DNA from: Photobacterium sp. CCB-ST2H9
GTDB taxonomy: Bacteria > Pseudomonadota > Gammaproteobacteria > Enterobacterales > Vibrionaceae
Direction: 5' to 3'
DNA: 64,000 nucleotides
Assembly (NCBI RefSeq): GCF_023151555.2
Contig: NZ_CP100425.1
Coordinates: forward strand, 2,542,001 to 2,606,000
The notes beneath the pieces are model-generated. The model was not told the origin of the DNA. It saw only the letters and a list, made by a program, of their open reading frames with translations, and ran no database searches. Position numbers and translations under genes: made by a program. Within the stretch, counting starts at the first letter, position 1. Each line of letters opens with the position of its first letter. This document shows, piece by piece, positions 16,960 to 26,937 of this stretch.

Positions 16960-17232
16960 TTAGTTGACAGAATCTTTCAGCGCTTTACCTGGTTTGAAAC
17001 CTGGTACACGGGCTGCTGCGATTTGGATTTCTTCACCTGTCTGTGGGTTGCGGCCAGTACGGGCAGCACGCTCACGAACAGAGAAAGTACCAAAACCAAC
17101 CAGAGCAACTTGCTCGCCTTCCTTCAGAGACTCAGATACAGCCTCAATGAAAGCGTCCAGCGCACGGCCAGCAGATGCTTTAGAAATGTCAGCACCTTCG
17201 GCGATTTTATCAACCAACTGAGTTTTGTTCAC
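16960..17232 (-). CDS. hupB: DNA-binding protein HU-beta
   Basis: The product is 90 residues from GTG 17232, preceded by GAGGGGAAG, giving the standard HU N-terminus (M/V)[21 protein letters not shown]. The DNA-binding arm [17 protein letters not shown] and the C-terminal [12 protein letters not shown] are intact. HU is the abundant histone-like nucleoid protein and acts as a homo- or heterodimer. It lies downstream of lon as in E. coli and Vibrio, separated from it by a terminator, with its own probable promoter at 17274-17302. Confidence 0.95.
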   Translation of the reverse strand: MNKTQLVDKIAEGADISKASAGRALDAFIEAVSESLKEGEQVALVGFGTFSVRERAARTGRNPQTGEEIQIAAARVPGFKPGKALKDSVN

Positions 17233-17273
17233 GATTTCTTCCCCTCTATGAACATTGTCTTCCTGACAACAGC

Positions 17274-17302
17274 ATAATCTAAACTTTACACTGTGACGGC
17301 AA
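17274..17302 (-). promoter_or_regulatory. Probable sigma-70 promoter of hupB
   Basis: On the minus strand TTGCCG (-35) and GATTAT (-10) are spaced 17 bp apart, 42 bp upstream of the hupB start. Both boxes deviate from consensus at two positions. Confidence 0.45.
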
Positions 17303-17420
17303 AGGACAATCAAAAAGTTGTATCAGGTCTAATTTATCAGGTCATGATGACGCTGAACAGGGCTGTAAGCCTTGTTATTATTGAGCTTGCAGCAAATCAG
17401 ACTCCACTTATAGCCAGACA

Positions 17421-17457
17421 GAAAAAGGCTGACAAGCGATTTCAATCACAGTCAGCC
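17421..17457 (-). terminator. Rho-independent terminator of lon
   Basis: The stem GGCTGAC/GTCAGCC with a 17-base loop is followed by TTTTTC on the minus strand, 12 bp past the lon stop codon. Confidence 0.75.
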
Positions 17458-17468
17458 CCTTACATGTG

Positions 17469-19841
17469 CTAATTTTGCTGCATATCACTGTTTTGAGCGT
17501 TTACAAGCTCAATCCCAGTGGGGTTATTTTCCAGAGCAATCCGCAGAACATCGTCAATCCAGCGGACCGGACGCACTTCCAGATCAGCAATCACGTTGTC
17601 AGGAATCTCTTCCAGATCACGCTCGTTCTCTTTCGGAATCAGCACCGTTTTAATGCCGCCACGATGAGCTGCCAGCAGCTTCTCTTTCAGGCCACCAATT
17701 GGCAGTACTTCACCGCGCAGGGTAATTTCCCCCGTCATCGCAACATCACTGCGAACCGGATTCCCCGTCAGACTCGAAACCAATGCTGTGCACATTGCAA
17801 TACCAGCACTCGGGCCATCTTTTGGTGTTGCACCTTCAGGCACGTGGACATGAATGTCGCGTTTCTCATAGAAATCACTGTTGATTCCCAGCTTTTCAGC
17901 ACGAGTACGAACCACTGTCATTGCAGCCTGAATGGACTCCTGCATGACATCGCCCAATGAACCCGTATAGGAAAGCTTCCCTTTACCCGGCATTGACTCA
18001 GTTTCAATCGTCAGCAGATCGCCGCCAACTTCGGTCCATGCCAGACCGGTCACCTGGCCAACACGGTTGCTTTCTTCCGCTTTACCGAAATCAAAACGCT
18101 GGACACCCAGATACTGCTTCAGATTACTCTGATTAATCGTGACTTTCTTCACTGCCGGATTCAACAGGATTTCTTTCACCGCCTTACGGCACAGCTTAGA
18201 AATTTCGCGTTCCAGACTCCGCACACCCGCTTCACGGGTATAGTAACGAATAATGCCAATGATGGCCGAGTCGTCGATTTCGACCTCACCTGACTTCAGA
18301 CCATTCCGCTTAATTTGTTTTTCAAGCAGATGGCGCTTGGCAATATTCAGTTTCTCGTCTTCGGTATACCCAGAAAGACGGATCACTTCCATCCGATCCA
18401 GCAGCGGACCCGGGATGTTCATTGAGTTCGATGTCGCAACAAACATGACATCTGACAGGTCGTAATCAACTTCCAGATAATGGTCATTAAAGGCATTATT
18501 CTGCTCAGGGTCCAGAACTTCCAGCAGTGCTGATGCCGGATCACCACGCATGTCTGATGACATTTTATCGATTTCATCCAGCAGGAATAATGGGTTTTTC
18601 ACGCCCACTTTTGCCATTTTCTGAATGAGCTTACCTGGCATTGAACCAATATAAGTACGACGATGACCGCGGATTTCCGCTTCATCACGAACTCCGCCCA
18701 GAGCCATACGCACATACTTACGACCTGTAGCAGCCGCAATAGATTGTCCCAGAGAGGTTTTACCCACACCCGGAGGACCAACCAGGCACAGAATCGGGCC
18801 TTTCAGTTTATTGATCCGGCTTTGAACCGCTAAGTACTCCAAAATACGGTCTTTGACGCGCTCCAGGCCATAGTGGTCCGCATTCAGGACTTCCTCTGCC
18901 TTCGTCAGATCTTTTTTCACTTTGGTGCGTTTGTGCCATGGCACACTGAGCATCCAATCGATATAGCCACGCACCACGGTCGCTTCCGCTGACATCGGAG
19001 ACATCATCTTCAGCTTTTGCAGTTCCTGCTCCGTTTTTTCACGCGCCTCAGCCGGCATCTTCGACTCGTCAATTTTCTTTTTCAACGACTCGAACTCATC
19101 CGGAGCATCATCCAGCTCACCCAGCTCTTTCTGGATCGCTTTCATCTGCTCGTTGAGATAATACTCGCGCTGGCTTTTCTCCATCTGCTTTTTGACGCGG
19201 CCGCGGATACGTTTTTCTACCTGCAGCAGATCAATTTCAGATTCCATCATGGCCATCAGGAACTCGAGACGTTCCGTAATATCCACAATTTCCAGCACTT
19301 TTTGCTTATCTGCCAATTTCAGTGGCATATGCGCGGCAATGGTATCTGCCAAACGTGCAGCGTCATCAATACCGTTGAGAGAAGTCAGTACCTCTGGCGG
19401 GATCTTCTTATTGAGCTTAATAAAGCCTTCAAACTGACTGATCGCGGTTCGAACCAGGACTTCCTGCTCGCGCTCATCCATTTCAGGGGTGACCAGAAAC
19501 TCTGCTTCCGCGCTGAAAAATTCATCATCAGTCAATTTATGAATGCTGGCACGCTGCTGACCTTCCACCAGCACCTTCACAGTGCCGTCAGGCAATTTCA
19601 GAAGCTGAAGAATCGTAGCAACAGTACCGACATCATAGAGATCGTCAACGGTAGGCTCATCAGTTGCTGCTTCTTTCTGAGCAACCAACAAAATTTGTTT
19701 GTCGTTATCCATTGCGGTTTCAAGGCAACGAATCGATTTATCCCGGCCTACAAACAATGGAATAACCATATGAGGGTAGACCACCACGTCACGCAGTGGC
19801 AGAACGGGAATAGCAAGGCGTTCCGAACGCTCCAGGTTCAT
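17469..19841 (-). CDS. lon: ATP-dependent protease Lon
   Basis: The 790-residue cytosolic AAA+ serine protease degrades misfolded proteins and regulators. The N-terminal substrate domain starts [23 protein letters not shown]. Walker A is [12 protein letters not shown] (near residue 357), followed by LLDEIDKM. The proteolytic Ser lies in [11 protein letters not shown] (about 680) and the paired Lys in [14 protein letters not shown] (about 723). Length is close to E. coli Lon (784). It sits between clpX and hupB with terminators on both sides and a heat-shock-type promoter upstream, so it is an independent unit. Confidence 0.97.
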   Translation of the reverse strand: MNLERSERLAIPVLPLRDVVVYPHMVIPLFVGRDKSIRCLETAMDNDKQILLVAQKEAATDEPTVDDLYDVGTVATILQLLKLPDGTVKVLVEGQQRASIHKLTDDEFFSAEAEFLVTPEMDEREQEVLVRTAISQFEGFIKLNKKIPPEVLTSLNGIDDAARLADTIAAHMPLKLADKQKVLEIVDITERLEFLMAMMESEIDLLQVEKRIRGRVKKQMEKSQREYYLNEQMKAIQKELGELDDAPDEFESLKKKIDESKMPAEAREKTEQELQKLKMMSPMSAEATVVRGYIDWMLSVPWHKRTKVKKDLTKAEEVLNADHYGLERVKDRILEYLAVQSRINKLKGPILCLVGPPGVGKTSLGQSIAAATGRKYVRMALGGVRDEAEIRGHRRTYIGSMPGKLIQKMAKVGVKNPLFLLDEIDKMSSDMRGDPASALLEVLDPEQNNAFNDHYLEVDYDLSDVMFVATSNSMNIPGPLLDRMEVIRLSGYTEDEKLNIAKRHLLEKQIKRNGLKSGEVEIDDSAIIGIIRYYTREAGVRSLEREISKLCRKAVKEILLNPAVKKVTINQSNLKQYLGVQRFDFGKAEESNRVGQVTGLAWTEVGGDLLTIETESMPGKGKLSYTGSLGDVMQESIQAAMTVVRTRAEKLGINSDFYEKRDIHVHVPEGATPKDGPSAGIAMCTALVSSLTGNPVRSDVAMTGEITLRGEVLPIGGLKEKLLAAHRGGIKTVLIPKENERDLEEIPDNVIADLEVRPVRWIDDVLRIALENNPTGIELVNAQNSDMQQN

Positions 19842-19876
19842 ATTGTTCTCTCTTCCGTTCAGTCTCTTTTAGTGAG

Positions 19877-19904
19877 TATATGGGGGCAGACAGACAAGAT
19901 TCAA
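19877..19904 (-). promoter_or_regulatory. Sigma-32 (heat-shock) promoter of lon
   Basis: On the minus strand GTTGAATC and CCCCCATATA are spaced as in RpoH promoters. Both elements closely resemble the E. coli lon heat-shock promoter (GTTGAAT ... CCCCATATACT) as I remember it. The -10 end is about 36 bp upstream of the lon start codon. Confidence 0.75.
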
Positions 19905-19920
19905 CGGTCGATTTGCCAGA

Positions 19921-19949
19921 AAATTAAAAAGGAGGCCAATGCCTCCTTT
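19921..19949 (-). terminator. Rho-independent terminator of clpX
   Basis: The stem AAAGGAGGC/GCCTCCTTT with a 4-base loop is followed by further Ts (TTAATTT) on the minus strand, 31 bp past the clpX stop codon and just upstream of the lon promoter. Confidence 0.82.
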
Positions 19950-19979
19950 ATTGACTCAAATTGTACGTTTCGAAACCAC

Positions 19980-21260
19980 TCACTCGCCGCCTGCGGCTTG
20001 ATTTTCAGTGTTCTCGTAAATCAGTAAAGGCTCTGACTCACCTTTAATTACTGATTCGTCGATAACAACCTTACTCACGCCTTCTGCAGATGGCAGTTCA
20101 TACATGGTATCCAGCAAAACAGCTTCCACAATTGAGCGCAGACCACGCGCACCCGTTTTACGTTCCATCGCCTTACGGGCAATCGCCTGCAACGCGTCTT
20201 CACGGAATTCGAGCTCAACATTTTCCAGTTCCAGCAAAGCTGCATACTGCTTGGTCAGTGCATTCTTCGGTTCACGCAGAATCTGAACCAACGCGGCTTC
20301 ATCCAGTTCACTCAGAATCGCGGTCACAGGCAAACGACCGATAAACTCTGGAATCAAACCGTATTTCACCAGATCTTCAGGTTCGACTTTCTCAAATAAT
20401 GCGCTGAGCGAGTTGCGTTTATCTTTTGAACGGACTTCTGCACCGAAACCAATGCCGGAGCTGGTCGCAACACGCTGCTCAACCACTTTATCCAGACCTG
20501 CAAACGCACCACCACAGATAAAGAGAATTTTCGAAGTATCAACCTGCAGGAATTCCTGCTGCGGATGTTTACGGCCGCCTTGTGGTGGCACTGAAGCAAC
20601 CGTTCCTTCAATCAGCTTCAGCAGAGCCTGCTGAACACCTTCACCCGAGACATCTCGCGTGATCGAAGGGTTATCTGACTTGCGTGAAATCTTATCGATT
20701 TCATCAATGTAGACGATACCGCGCTCTGCTTTAGCAACGTCATAATCACATTTTTGCAGCAACTTCTGAATAATATTCTCTACGTCTTCACCCACATAAC
20801 CAGCTTCGGTCAGGGTCGTTGCATCTGCCATTGTGAACGGCACATCCAACATACGTGCAAGCGTTTCCGCCAGAAGCGTTTTACCACTACCCGTCGGGCC
20901 AATCAGCAGGATGTTACTTTTACCCAGCTCAACACCATCACTGGTGGTGTCACCGTTTCGCAAACGCTTGTAGTGGTTGTAGACAGCTACAGCCAGTACT
21001 TTTTTTGCGTGATCCTGGCCGATGACATAATCATCTAAATGCGTGCGGATCTCTCGTGGCGTTGGCAGTTCATTGCCATCGCGCTTTGGCATTACTTCTT
21101 TGATTTCTTCGCGAATGATGTCGTTACACAGATCGACGCACTCATCGCAAATATACACAGAAGGGCCAGCAATCAGCTTGCGAACTTCATGCTGACTTTT
21201 CCCGCAGAAAGAGCAGTACAGCAGTTTTCCACTACCACTCTCTTTTCGCTTATCTGTCAT
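19980..21260 (-). CDS. clpX: ClpXP unfoldase subunit ClpX
   Basis: The 426-residue AAA+ ATPase recognises and unfolds substrates for ClpP. The N-terminal zinc-binding domain shows [10 protein letters not shown] ... [10 protein letters not shown] (four Cys, about residues 15-40). Walker A is [12 protein letters not shown] (about 120), Walker B is [10 protein letters not shown], and the IGF ClpP-docking loop region and [11 protein letters not shown] sensor segment are present. TGAGG lies upstream of the ATG. It follows clpP by 114 bp on the same strand; a second promoter in this gap is possible. Confidence 0.97.
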   Translation of the reverse strand: MTDKRKESGSGKLLYCSFCGKSQHEVRKLIAGPSVYICDECVDLCNDIIREEIKEVMPKRDGNELPTPREIRTHLDDYVIGQDHAKKVLAVAVYNHYKRLRNGDTTSDGVELGKSNILLIGPTGSGKTLLAETLARMLDVPFTMADATTLTEAGYVGEDVENIIQKLLQKCDYDVAKAERGIVYIDEIDKISRKSDNPSITRDVSGEGVQQALLKLIEGTVASVPPQGGRKHPQQEFLQVDTSKILFICGGAFAGLDKVVEQRVATSSGIGFGAEVRSKDKRNSLSALFEKVEPEDLVKYGLIPEFIGRLPVTAILSELDEAALVQILREPKNALTKQYAALLELENVELEFREDALQAIARKAMERKTGARGLRSIVEAVLLDTMYELPSAEGVSKVVIDESVIKGESEPLLIYENTENQAAGGE

Positions 21261-21374
21261 TCGCTAACCTCATATTGGGTTTCACCCATCTTTGCCTTGT
21301 TTTGAGTGTATAACAACTCTCGTCATTTTGCTGTCACCTTGCCCATTCAGAACACTGTGCACCATAATGACAGG

Positions 21375-21998
21375 TTAGTCACGCTTATTCAAAACGGCAT
21401 CGACCAATCCATACTCCGCTGCCTGATCAGCAGACATGAAGTTGTCCCGGTCTGTATCTCTTTCGATAATTTCCAGTGGCTGTCCGGTATGGTCAGCCAG
21501 CAGATGATTCAGTCGTTTTTTGATGGTCAGAATTTCCTGAGCATGGATTTGAATATCCGATGCCTGGCCCTGAAAACCACCCAGTGGCTGGTGAATCATT
21601 ACACGGGAATTCGGCAGACAGAAACGTTTTCCTTTTGCACCGCCGGCCAGCAGGAATGCGCCCATAGAACAGGCCTGCCCCATACAAAAAGTACTGACAT
21701 CCGGCTTGATGTGCTGCATGGTGTCATAGATTGACATCCCTGCGGTAACGGAGCCGCCAGGAGAATTGATATACAGGAAAATATCTTTGTCAGGGTTTTC
21801 CGACTCAAGGAACAACAGCTGCGCCACAACCAGATTCGCCATCTGATCTTCGACCTGTCCGGTCAGAAAAATCACACGCTCTTTCAATAGCCGGGAATAG
21901 ATGTCGTAGGAACGTTCACCACGCGAGGTCTGCTCGACCACCATAGGAACCAGCGCATTCATAATTGGCGACATGGCATTATTATCTTGGTAGCTCAT
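21375..21998 (-). CDS. clpP: ClpP protease subunit
   Basis: The 207-residue serine peptidase forms the tetradecameric core of ClpXP and ClpAP. Catalytic residues are visible: Ser in [15 protein letters not shown] (about 111), His in [13 protein letters not shown] (about 136), and Asp further on in [15 protein letters not shown]. Length matches E. coli ClpP (207 including the propeptide). AGG lies close upstream of ATG 21998. The order tig-clpP-clpX-lon-hupB-ppiD on one strand is the conserved enterobacterial/Vibrio arrangement. Confidence 0.97.
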   Translation of the reverse strand: MSYQDNNAMSPIMNALVPMVVEQTSRGERSYDIYSRLLKERVIFLTGQVEDQMANLVVAQLLFLESENPDKDIFLYINSPGGSVTAGMSIYDTMQHIKPDVSTFCMGQACSMGAFLLAGGAKGKRFCLPNSRVMIHQPLGGFQGQASDIQIHAQEILTIKKRLNHLLADHTGQPLEIIERDTDRDNFMSADQAAEYGLVDAVLNKRD

Positions 21999-22011
21999 AA
22001 CCTGATTTCCC

Positions 22012-22054
22012 TAAAAAAATAAATGGCCCGAATGATTGACTCATACGGACCATT
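22012..22054 (-). terminator. Terminator of tig
   Basis: On the minus strand the stem AATGGTCCG/CGGGCCATT (one G-U pair) is followed by TATTTTTTTAG. It lies between the tig stop codon and the clpP start, so it probably limits read-through into clpP. Confidence 0.7.
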
Positions 22055-22105
22055 GTTAGCAGAAGATTTGAAAAGAAGTCAAATCTTTACAGTCATTTCA
22101 GTCAA

Positions 22106-23413
22106 TTAAGCAGCTGGTTGCTGCTGGTTCATCAGCTCGTTGAAGCCAACTTCTTTTTCTGAAACCTGTGCTTTAGCCAGCAGAGCATCAATCGCTTGTT
22201 CTTCCAGAGCAACATTGCGCATGTTGTTCATCAGCTGCTCATTCTTCTCGTAGTATGCAACAACTTCTGATGGATCTTCATAAGCAGATGCCATTTCAGT
22301 GATCAGCGCCTTAACACGCTCGTCGTCAGCTTTCAGTTCTTCGGCCTTGATCACTTCACCCAGCAGCAGGCCAACAACGACACGGCGCTTCGCTTGTTCT
22401 TCAAACAGCTCGCGTGGCAGTTCTGGCGCATTCGCAGCATCACCGCCGAAGCGCTGAACTGCTTGCTGACGCAGTACGTTCACTTCCTGATCAATCAAAG
22501 CAGCAGGAACGTCAATGTTGTTTTGCTCAATCAGACCATTCAGAACCTGATCTTTGATGCGAGCTTTAATCGCTTGCTTCAGTTCACGTTCCATGTTTTT
22601 ACGAACTTCAGCTTTCAGACCGTCAACAGAACCGTCTTCAATACCAAACTTCTTCACAAACTCTTCAGTCAGCTCCGGCAGTTCCTGAGCTTCAACTTTG
22701 TGCAGTTTGATTGCGAAGACTGCAGCTTTACCTTTCAGGTTTTCTGCATGGTATTCTTCTGGGAAAGTCACATCAATGTTGAATTCTTCACCAGCTTTCT
22801 TACCAACGATGCCTTCTTCAAAACCAGGGATCATTCGGCCCTGACCCATCACCAGTGGGAAAGACTCAGCTTTGCCGCCTTCAAACTCTTCGCCGTCGAT
22901 AGAGCCAGTGAAATCCAGCGTTACACGGCTGCTCGCTTCAGCTGCTGTGTCTACTTCTTTCCAGTTCGCCTGCTGCTTACGCAGAGTTTCCAGCATTTGA
23001 GCTACGTCTTCTTCTTTCACTTCAGCCGCTGGTTTTTCAACTGCAATCTTGTCCAGACCAGCCAGTTCGATTTCAGGGAAAACTTCAAAAGTTGCCTTGA
23101 ATACCAGATCTTTACCTTCGGCCATGTCTACTGGCGTGAAAGTTGGTGCGCCAGCTGGATTGATTTTCTCTTTCACAATCGCTTCGATGTAGTGACGCTG
23201 CATCACTTCACCCAGTACATCCTGACGAACAGATGCGCCGAACATACGAGCAACCATCTTCAGTGGTGCTTTACCCGGGCGGAAACCGTCGAAACGACGA
23301 GTTTTAGCAATTTGCTTCAGCTGCGCAGTCACTGCATCTTCAATATTTGCAGCAGGTACAGTGATTGTAAGTTGGCGCTCTAGGCCTTCAGTGGTTTCAA
23401 CGGTAACTTGCAT
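22106..23413 (-). CDS. tig: Trigger factor
   Basis: Trigger factor is the ribosome-bound chaperone and prolyl isomerase at the nascent-chain exit. The product is 435 residues from ATG 23413 ([14 protein letters not shown]), nine bases after GAGG; ATG 23419 and TTG 23428 are in frame but too close to it. The ribosome-docking signature GFRPGKAP is at about residues 43-50. The FKBP-type PPIase domain follows ([16 protein letters not shown] ... [13 protein letters not shown], about 155-235), then the helical C-terminal arms. The leader carries a promoter at 23586-23614 and an 11-bp hairpin. Confidence 0.96.
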   Translation of the reverse strand: MQVTVETTEGLERQLTITVPAANIEDAVTAQLKQIAKTRRFDGFRPGKAPLKMVARMFGASVRQDVLGEVMQRHYIEAIVKEKINPAGAPTFTPVDMAEGKDLVFKATFEVFPEIELAGLDKIAVEKPAAEVKEEDVAQMLETLRKQQANWKEVDTAAEASSRVTLDFTGSIDGEEFEGGKAESFPLVMGQGRMIPGFEEGIVGKKAGEEFNIDVTFPEEYHAENLKGKAAVFAIKLHKVEAQELPELTEEFVKKFGIEDGSVDGLKAEVRKNMERELKQAIKARIKDQVLNGLIEQNNIDVPAALIDQEVNVLRQQAVQRFGGDAANAPELPRELFEEQAKRRVVVGLLLGEVIKAEELKADDERVKALITEMASAYEDPSEVVAYYEKNEQLMNNMRNVALEEQAIDALLAKAQVSEKEVGFNELMNQQQPAA

Positions 23414-23537
23414 TTTCATAAACCTCAAAACTGACTCAGGTTGCCTGAGTTATTTTGCCCGTCAGAGCTCTGCTGACGCTGGCATCCTTTCGTGTTACGG
23501 CTTCAACACCATAACGCCTGAATTCTGTTCATTCCAT

Positions 23538-23572
23538 TTCAGTCTTAGCTGGTCATCGCATCTAAGACTGAA
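23538..23572 (-). promoter_or_regulatory. Perfect 11-bp inverted repeat in the tig leader
   Basis: TTCAGTCTTAG and CTAAGACTGAA are separated by 13 bases. On the minus strand the hairpin lies just downstream of the predicted tig start site and about 125 bp before the ATG, with no T tract after it. It may affect mRNA stability or translation; no known riboswitch class was recognised. Confidence 0.4.
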
Positions 23573-23585
23573 ATTAAAGCGCGGT

Positions 23586-23614
23586 ATTATAACGGCCCCA
23601 CCCCCATTCGTCGA
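23586..23614 (-). promoter_or_regulatory. Probable sigma-70 promoter of tig
   Basis: On the minus strand a perfect TATAAT (-10) lies 17 bp from TCGACG (-35, four of six consensus bases). It predicts a leader of roughly 165 nt. The remaining gap between the tig start and the tRNA (23414-23843) shows no gene. Confidence 0.6.
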
Positions 23615-23843
23615 GGCGTCCGGGCCACACCAAGCGCAAGCCTTTCGACAAGATAGGGACTGATTTCGCATTTTCAAGAGAAAACGTGAAAAAATTACTG
23701 TCAAAGCGCGTTTTTTTATTCAAACATCGATTCAGTGCAGGAAAATTGAGCAAGTTCAGCAATCGATCATTTCAAAAACAAATCGGATGAATTCTGGAAG
23801 ATGAATGACAATCGGAGTTCTGATGAAGAAAAGGAAGTGGAAG

Positions 23844-23920
23844 TGGCGCGCCCTGCAGGATTCGAACCTGCGACCACATGCTTAGAAGGCACGTGCTCTA
23901 TCCAACTGAGCTAAGGGCGC
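23844..23920 (-). tRNA. tRNA-Arg (anticodon UCU)
   Basis: The minus strand folds as a 77-nt tRNA with CCA encoded. The acceptor stem is GCGCCC/GGGCGC, the D arm TAGCTCAGTTGGATAGAGCA, the anticodon loop CTTCTAA (anticodon TCT) and the T arm GCAGGTTCGAATCCTGC. It reads AGA codons. It is transcribed alone from its own promoter and lies between folD and tig. No integrase or attachment-site repeat adjoins it. Confidence 0.96.
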
Positions 23921-23956
23921 TTAATCGCTGCTGAGCAGCAGCGTTAACGGAGGGGA

Positions 23957-23984
23957 ATTATACGTTGCCTGAGATCAAGGTCAA
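23957..23984 (-). promoter_or_regulatory. Sigma-70 promoter of tRNA-Arg
   Basis: On the minus strand TTGACC (-35) and TATAAT (-10) are spaced 16 bp apart, with the -10 box 36 bp before the tRNA 5' end. A CCCCTCC G/C-rich stretch follows directly, like the discriminator of stable-RNA promoters. Confidence 0.75.
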
Positions 23985-24176
23985 CGGGTAAAGGTGATTT
24001 TCCTTAACTAAATGAATCAAGCGGTTAAAGTTAAGGCAACGGCTTTCAGAAATGGCTGCTTTTTTATACGCAAAATTTTTCCTGAACATATCACTTCAAA
24101 TTCACTGTATGAATCACCGGCTGTTACTGAATTGATCTTTAACAAAGATATCTCGCATTATCTCTGCCGCCACAAA

Positions 24177-24192
24177 AAGCAAACGTTTGCGC
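24177..24192. promoter_or_regulatory. PurR-like operator upstream of folD
   Basis: AAGCAAACGTTTGCGC matches the PurR box ACGCAAACGTTTGCGT at 14 of 16 positions and is centred about 75 bp before the folD start. PurR control of one-carbon genes is well known in gamma-proteobacteria. The rest of the tRNA-folD gap shows only the tRNA promoter. Confidence 0.65.
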
Positions 24193-24258
24193 TATGGATT
24201 TTCCCCTTGGTCTCTGCGACAATACTCGCCGCTCATTAGTTCTGCACGAAGGAATACC

Positions 24259-25116
24259 ATGGCCGCTCAAATCATTGATGGAAAACTTATCTCACAAACA
24301 GTCAGACAGGAAGTTGCTGCTCGTGTCAAAGCTCGCATTGAAGCAGGTTTACGCGCACCCGGATTGGCTGTCATTTTGGTTGGTCAGGATCCTGCCTCGC
24401 AAATTTATGTCGGCAGCAAACGCAAGGCCTGTGAAGAAGTCGGATTCGTCTCCCGCTCTTTTGATCTGCCAAGCAACACCACAGAAGATGCATTGCTGGC
24501 ACTGATTGAAGAATTGAACGCCGACAGTTCAATTGATGGCATTCTGGTGCAGTTGCCACTCCCGGCCGGAATTGACTCCACTAAGGTTCTGGAGCACATC
24601 AATCCGGAGAAGGATGTCGATGGCTTTCACCCTTACAATGTAGGCCGTTTGTGCCAGCGCATTCCGAAGCTGCGTTCGTGCACCCCAAAAGGGATTATTA
24701 CCCTGCTGGAGCGTTACAATATCCAGGCTCGCGGAAAGCATGCAGTAATCGTCGGCGCTTCCAATATTGTTGGCCGTCCGATGACACTGGAGCTTCTTCT
24801 GGCGGGTGCCACCACAACAACCTGCCACCGTTTTACTCAGGATCTGGAAAACCATGTCCGTCAGGCAGATATTCTTGTTGTTGCTGTCGGTAAGCCAAAC
24901 TTTATTCCGGGGGACTGGATTAAAGAAGGCGCAACGGTCATTGATGTGGGCATTAACCGTCTGGATAACGGCACTCTGGCCGGTGATGTTGAATATGACG
25001 CTGCCCGCCAGCGTGCTAAACACATCACCCCGGTTCCAGGCGGTGTCGGACCGATGACTGTCGCGACGCTGATTGAAAATACCCTGCTTGCCTGCGAACA
25101 GTTCCACGAAGGTTGA
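24259..25116 (+). CDS. folD: Bifunctional methylene-tetrahydrofolate dehydrogenase / methenyl-THF cyclohydrolase FolD
   Basis: FolD interconverts methylene-, methenyl- and formyl-tetrahydrofolate for purine and formyl-Met synthesis. The product is 285 residues from ATG 24259 (GAAGGAATACC before it); the frame is open from 24187, but that would run over the PurR-like box. Catalytic Lys is in [13 protein letters not shown] (about residue 54). [35 protein letters not shown] (NADP loop) and [14 protein letters not shown] are all present. It converges on galU, sharing a bidirectional terminator. Confidence 0.96.
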   Translation: MAAQIIDGKLISQTVRQEVAARVKARIEAGLRAPGLAVILVGQDPASQIYVGSKRKACEEVGFVSRSFDLPSNTTEDALLALIEELNADSSIDGILVQLPLPAGIDSTKVLEHINPEKDVDGFHPYNVGRLCQRIPKLRSCTPKGIITLLERYNIQARGKHAVIVGASNIVGRPMTLELLLAGATTTTCHRFTQDLENHVRQADILVVAVGKPNFIPGDWIKEGATVIDVGINRLDNGTLAGDVEYDAARQRAKHITPVPGGVGPMTVATLIENTLLACEQFHEG

Positions 25117-25138
25117 AGAGATTTTCTTGTTAATCAAA

Positions 25139-25169
25139 TCAAAAAAGCGAGGCCAGGCCTCGCTTTTAC
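25139..25169. terminator. Bidirectional terminator between folD and galU
   Basis: The stem AAAGCGAGG/CCTCGCTTT has a 5-base loop and T tracts on both strands (TTTTACTTTTT on plus, TTTTTTGATTT on minus). Confidence 0.87.
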
Positions 25170-25191
25170 TTTTTCGGAGTCATCTCGTGAA

Positions 25192-26094
25192 CTACTTTGC
25201 CAGAGTTTTCAGATACGCTGCAAAGTCCTCACCTAAGTCCGGGTGACGCAGTCCATATTCAACAAACGCCTGCATATAACCCAGCTTGCTGCCGCAATCA
25301 TGACTTTTCCCAGTCATATGAAATGCATGGACAGGCTGCTTCTCCATCAGCATGGCAATTGCATCCGTCAGTTGGATCTCATCACCAGCACCAACCGGTG
25401 TTTTCGATAACAGTTCCCAAATCTCTGCCGGCAAAATATAACGGCCGACAATCGCAAAATTAGACGGGGCCTCATCACGGGCTGGCTTTTCAACCACCTT
25501 CGACATAGGAGCCGAATCTCCCGGTGCAATCTGCTCGCCATTGACATCGGCCACACCATAGCTAGACACGTCTGACATTGGCACAGGTTCAACCATAACC
25601 TGGCTGGTTCCTGTTTCATTAAACAGTCTCACCATCGCAGCCATATTTTCACTGTGAAGATCGCTAGCCGCATCATCCAGAATCACATCAGGCAGAACAA
25701 CAGCAAAAGGCTCATTCCCCACCAAAGGGCGAGCACAGAGTACGGCGTGACCCAGTCCTTTCGCCTGTCCCTGGCGGACATGCATAATCGTCACATCACT
25801 CGGACAGATTTTCTGTACTTCATCCAGTAACTGACGCTTTACGCGTTTTTCCAATGTTGCTTCCAGCTCGAATGAAGTATCGAAGTGGTTTTCAATGGAA
25901 TTTTTTGAAGAATGTGTGACCAGCACAATTTCTTTGATCCCTGCAGCGACACACTCGTTCACGACATACTGAATCAAAGGCTTATCAACAATTGGCAGCA
26001 TTTCTTTCGGAATTGCCTTCGTAGCAGGCAACATCCTGGTTCCTAAACCGGCTACAGGAATGACCGCTTTACGAACTGGGGAAGATTTTTGCAT
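25192..26094 (-). CDS. galU: UTP-glucose-1-phosphate uridylyltransferase GalU (core copy)
   Basis: GalU makes UDP-glucose for surface polysaccharides and UDP-glucuronate. From ATG 26094 the product is 300 residues and begins [16 protein letters not shown], which fits the family; ATG 26106 and 26118 and TTG 26130 lie upstream in frame without good ribosome sites. The nucleotide-binding signature [46 protein letters not shown] and [11 protein letters not shown] are present. It lies next to rfaH and rssB, matching the rssB-galU order of E. coli. A second galU lies at 57.2 kb in the polysaccharide locus. Confidence 0.93.
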   Translation of the reverse strand: MQKSSPVRKAVIPVAGLGTRMLPATKAIPKEMLPIVDKPLIQYVVNECVAAGIKEIVLVTHSSKNSIENHFDTSFELEATLEKRVKRQLLDEVQKICPSDVTIMHVRQGQAKGLGHAVLCARPLVGNEPFAVVLPDVILDDAASDLHSENMAAMVRLFNETGTSQVMVEPVPMSDVSSYGVADVNGEQIAPGDSAPMSKVVEKPARDEAPSNFAIVGRYILPAEIWELLSKTPVGAGDEIQLTDAIAMLMEKQPVHAFHMTGKSHDCGSKLGYMQAFVEYGLRHPDLGEDFAAYLKTLAK

Positions 26095-26263
26095 TGCATT
26101 ATCCATGTAAGTTGTCATTGTCAGCCGCAATATAACAAAGTTAACGGTGCACAGCGAGGCATCAAGCCAGTAAAAACGTGACCTGTGCCCCTATCAACGT
26201 GCATTCGTGATGATGGCTGACAGTCTCTCCGCCGGATACTGAAGTGTTCCGGCAGTACCCAGA

Positions 26264-26761
26264 TCAATGCCGGACAATATCTGCATTGTCCACACTGACT
26301 TTAACCTGTTTACCCAGTAGATGAATCAACATGAAAGAACGTTTTTCACCATCGGGTTCCTGATAAATCGCTTCAAGCCCTTGGAACTGGCCATGATTTA
26401 ATATCAGGCTTTCACCTGGCATCGGCAGATTAGACAATTTCTGCCTCTGCTCCTCAGAATCCTCATTTGACCTTAAATGTTCAATCAACTCAGACTGTAC
26501 CTTTTGCGGATGCGCACCCTGACGAATAAAATCAGCGACCCCACGCGTGGAACGAACAGTGGTATAACTGATGGCTTCAGGATCAAACTTCACAAACATA
26601 TAGTTTGGGAACAACGGTTCAGCTGCTGTCACCCGTTTACCACGAACGACTTTTTCAACAGTCACTTGAGGGTAGTAACACTCAACTCCCTGACGATCCA
26701 GATTGACCACCGCACGCTCTTGCTCGCTGCGCTTGCAATAAAGTAGAAACCAATCTTTCAT
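26264..26761 (-). CDS. rfaH: Transcription antiterminator RfaH
   Basis: RfaH is a NusG paralogue recruited by ops sequences. It prevents Rho-dependent termination and helps translation of long LPS, capsule and related operons. The product is 165 residues from ATG 26761 (AGAGG upstream). The NGN domain opens DWFLLYCKRSEQERAVVNLDRQGVECYYP and contains PLFPNYMFVKF and TTVRSTRGVADFI. A KOW-type C-terminus ends in HLLGKQVKVSVDNADIV. Its expected client is the polysaccharide operon, whose promoter and ops element would lie beyond the right edge of this window. Confidence 0.92.
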   Translation of the reverse strand: MKDWFLLYCKRSEQERAVVNLDRQGVECYYPQVTVEKVVRGKRVTAAEPLFPNYMFVKFDPEAISYTTVRSTRGVADFIRQGAHPQKVQSELIEHLRSNEDSEEQRQKLSNLPMPGESLILNHGQFQGLEAIYQEPDGEKRSFMLIHLLGKQVKVSVDNADIVRH

Positions 26762-26937
26762 ATCGCCTCTGTCCGGATAAAATTTCACTCAAAATGATTA
26801 TATGGTGAGAGCCTTAAACCTCAACCGATTCCCTCCCTTGATTCGGGGAGCAAACCTTTTATGCCTGTTTTTGCAGCAGAAAGTAGGAATATAAAGCAGT
26901 GATTGACAAAGAACATCGTCTCGCACAGAGAAAGATC

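Noticed and set aside
19017..20027. Long plus-strand open frame opposite lon
   Set aside because: It is an antisense shadow of lon and extends across the lon promoter and clpX terminator.
22394..23383. Long plus-strand open frame opposite tig (329 codons)
   Set aside because: It is the antisense of a strongly biased trigger-factor gene; Phe- and Gln-rich composition is a codon-bias shadow.
24012..24239. Open frame of 75 codons between tRNA-Arg and folD
   Set aside because: It covers the PurR-like box and the folD promoter region, has no ribosome site, and its product looks random.
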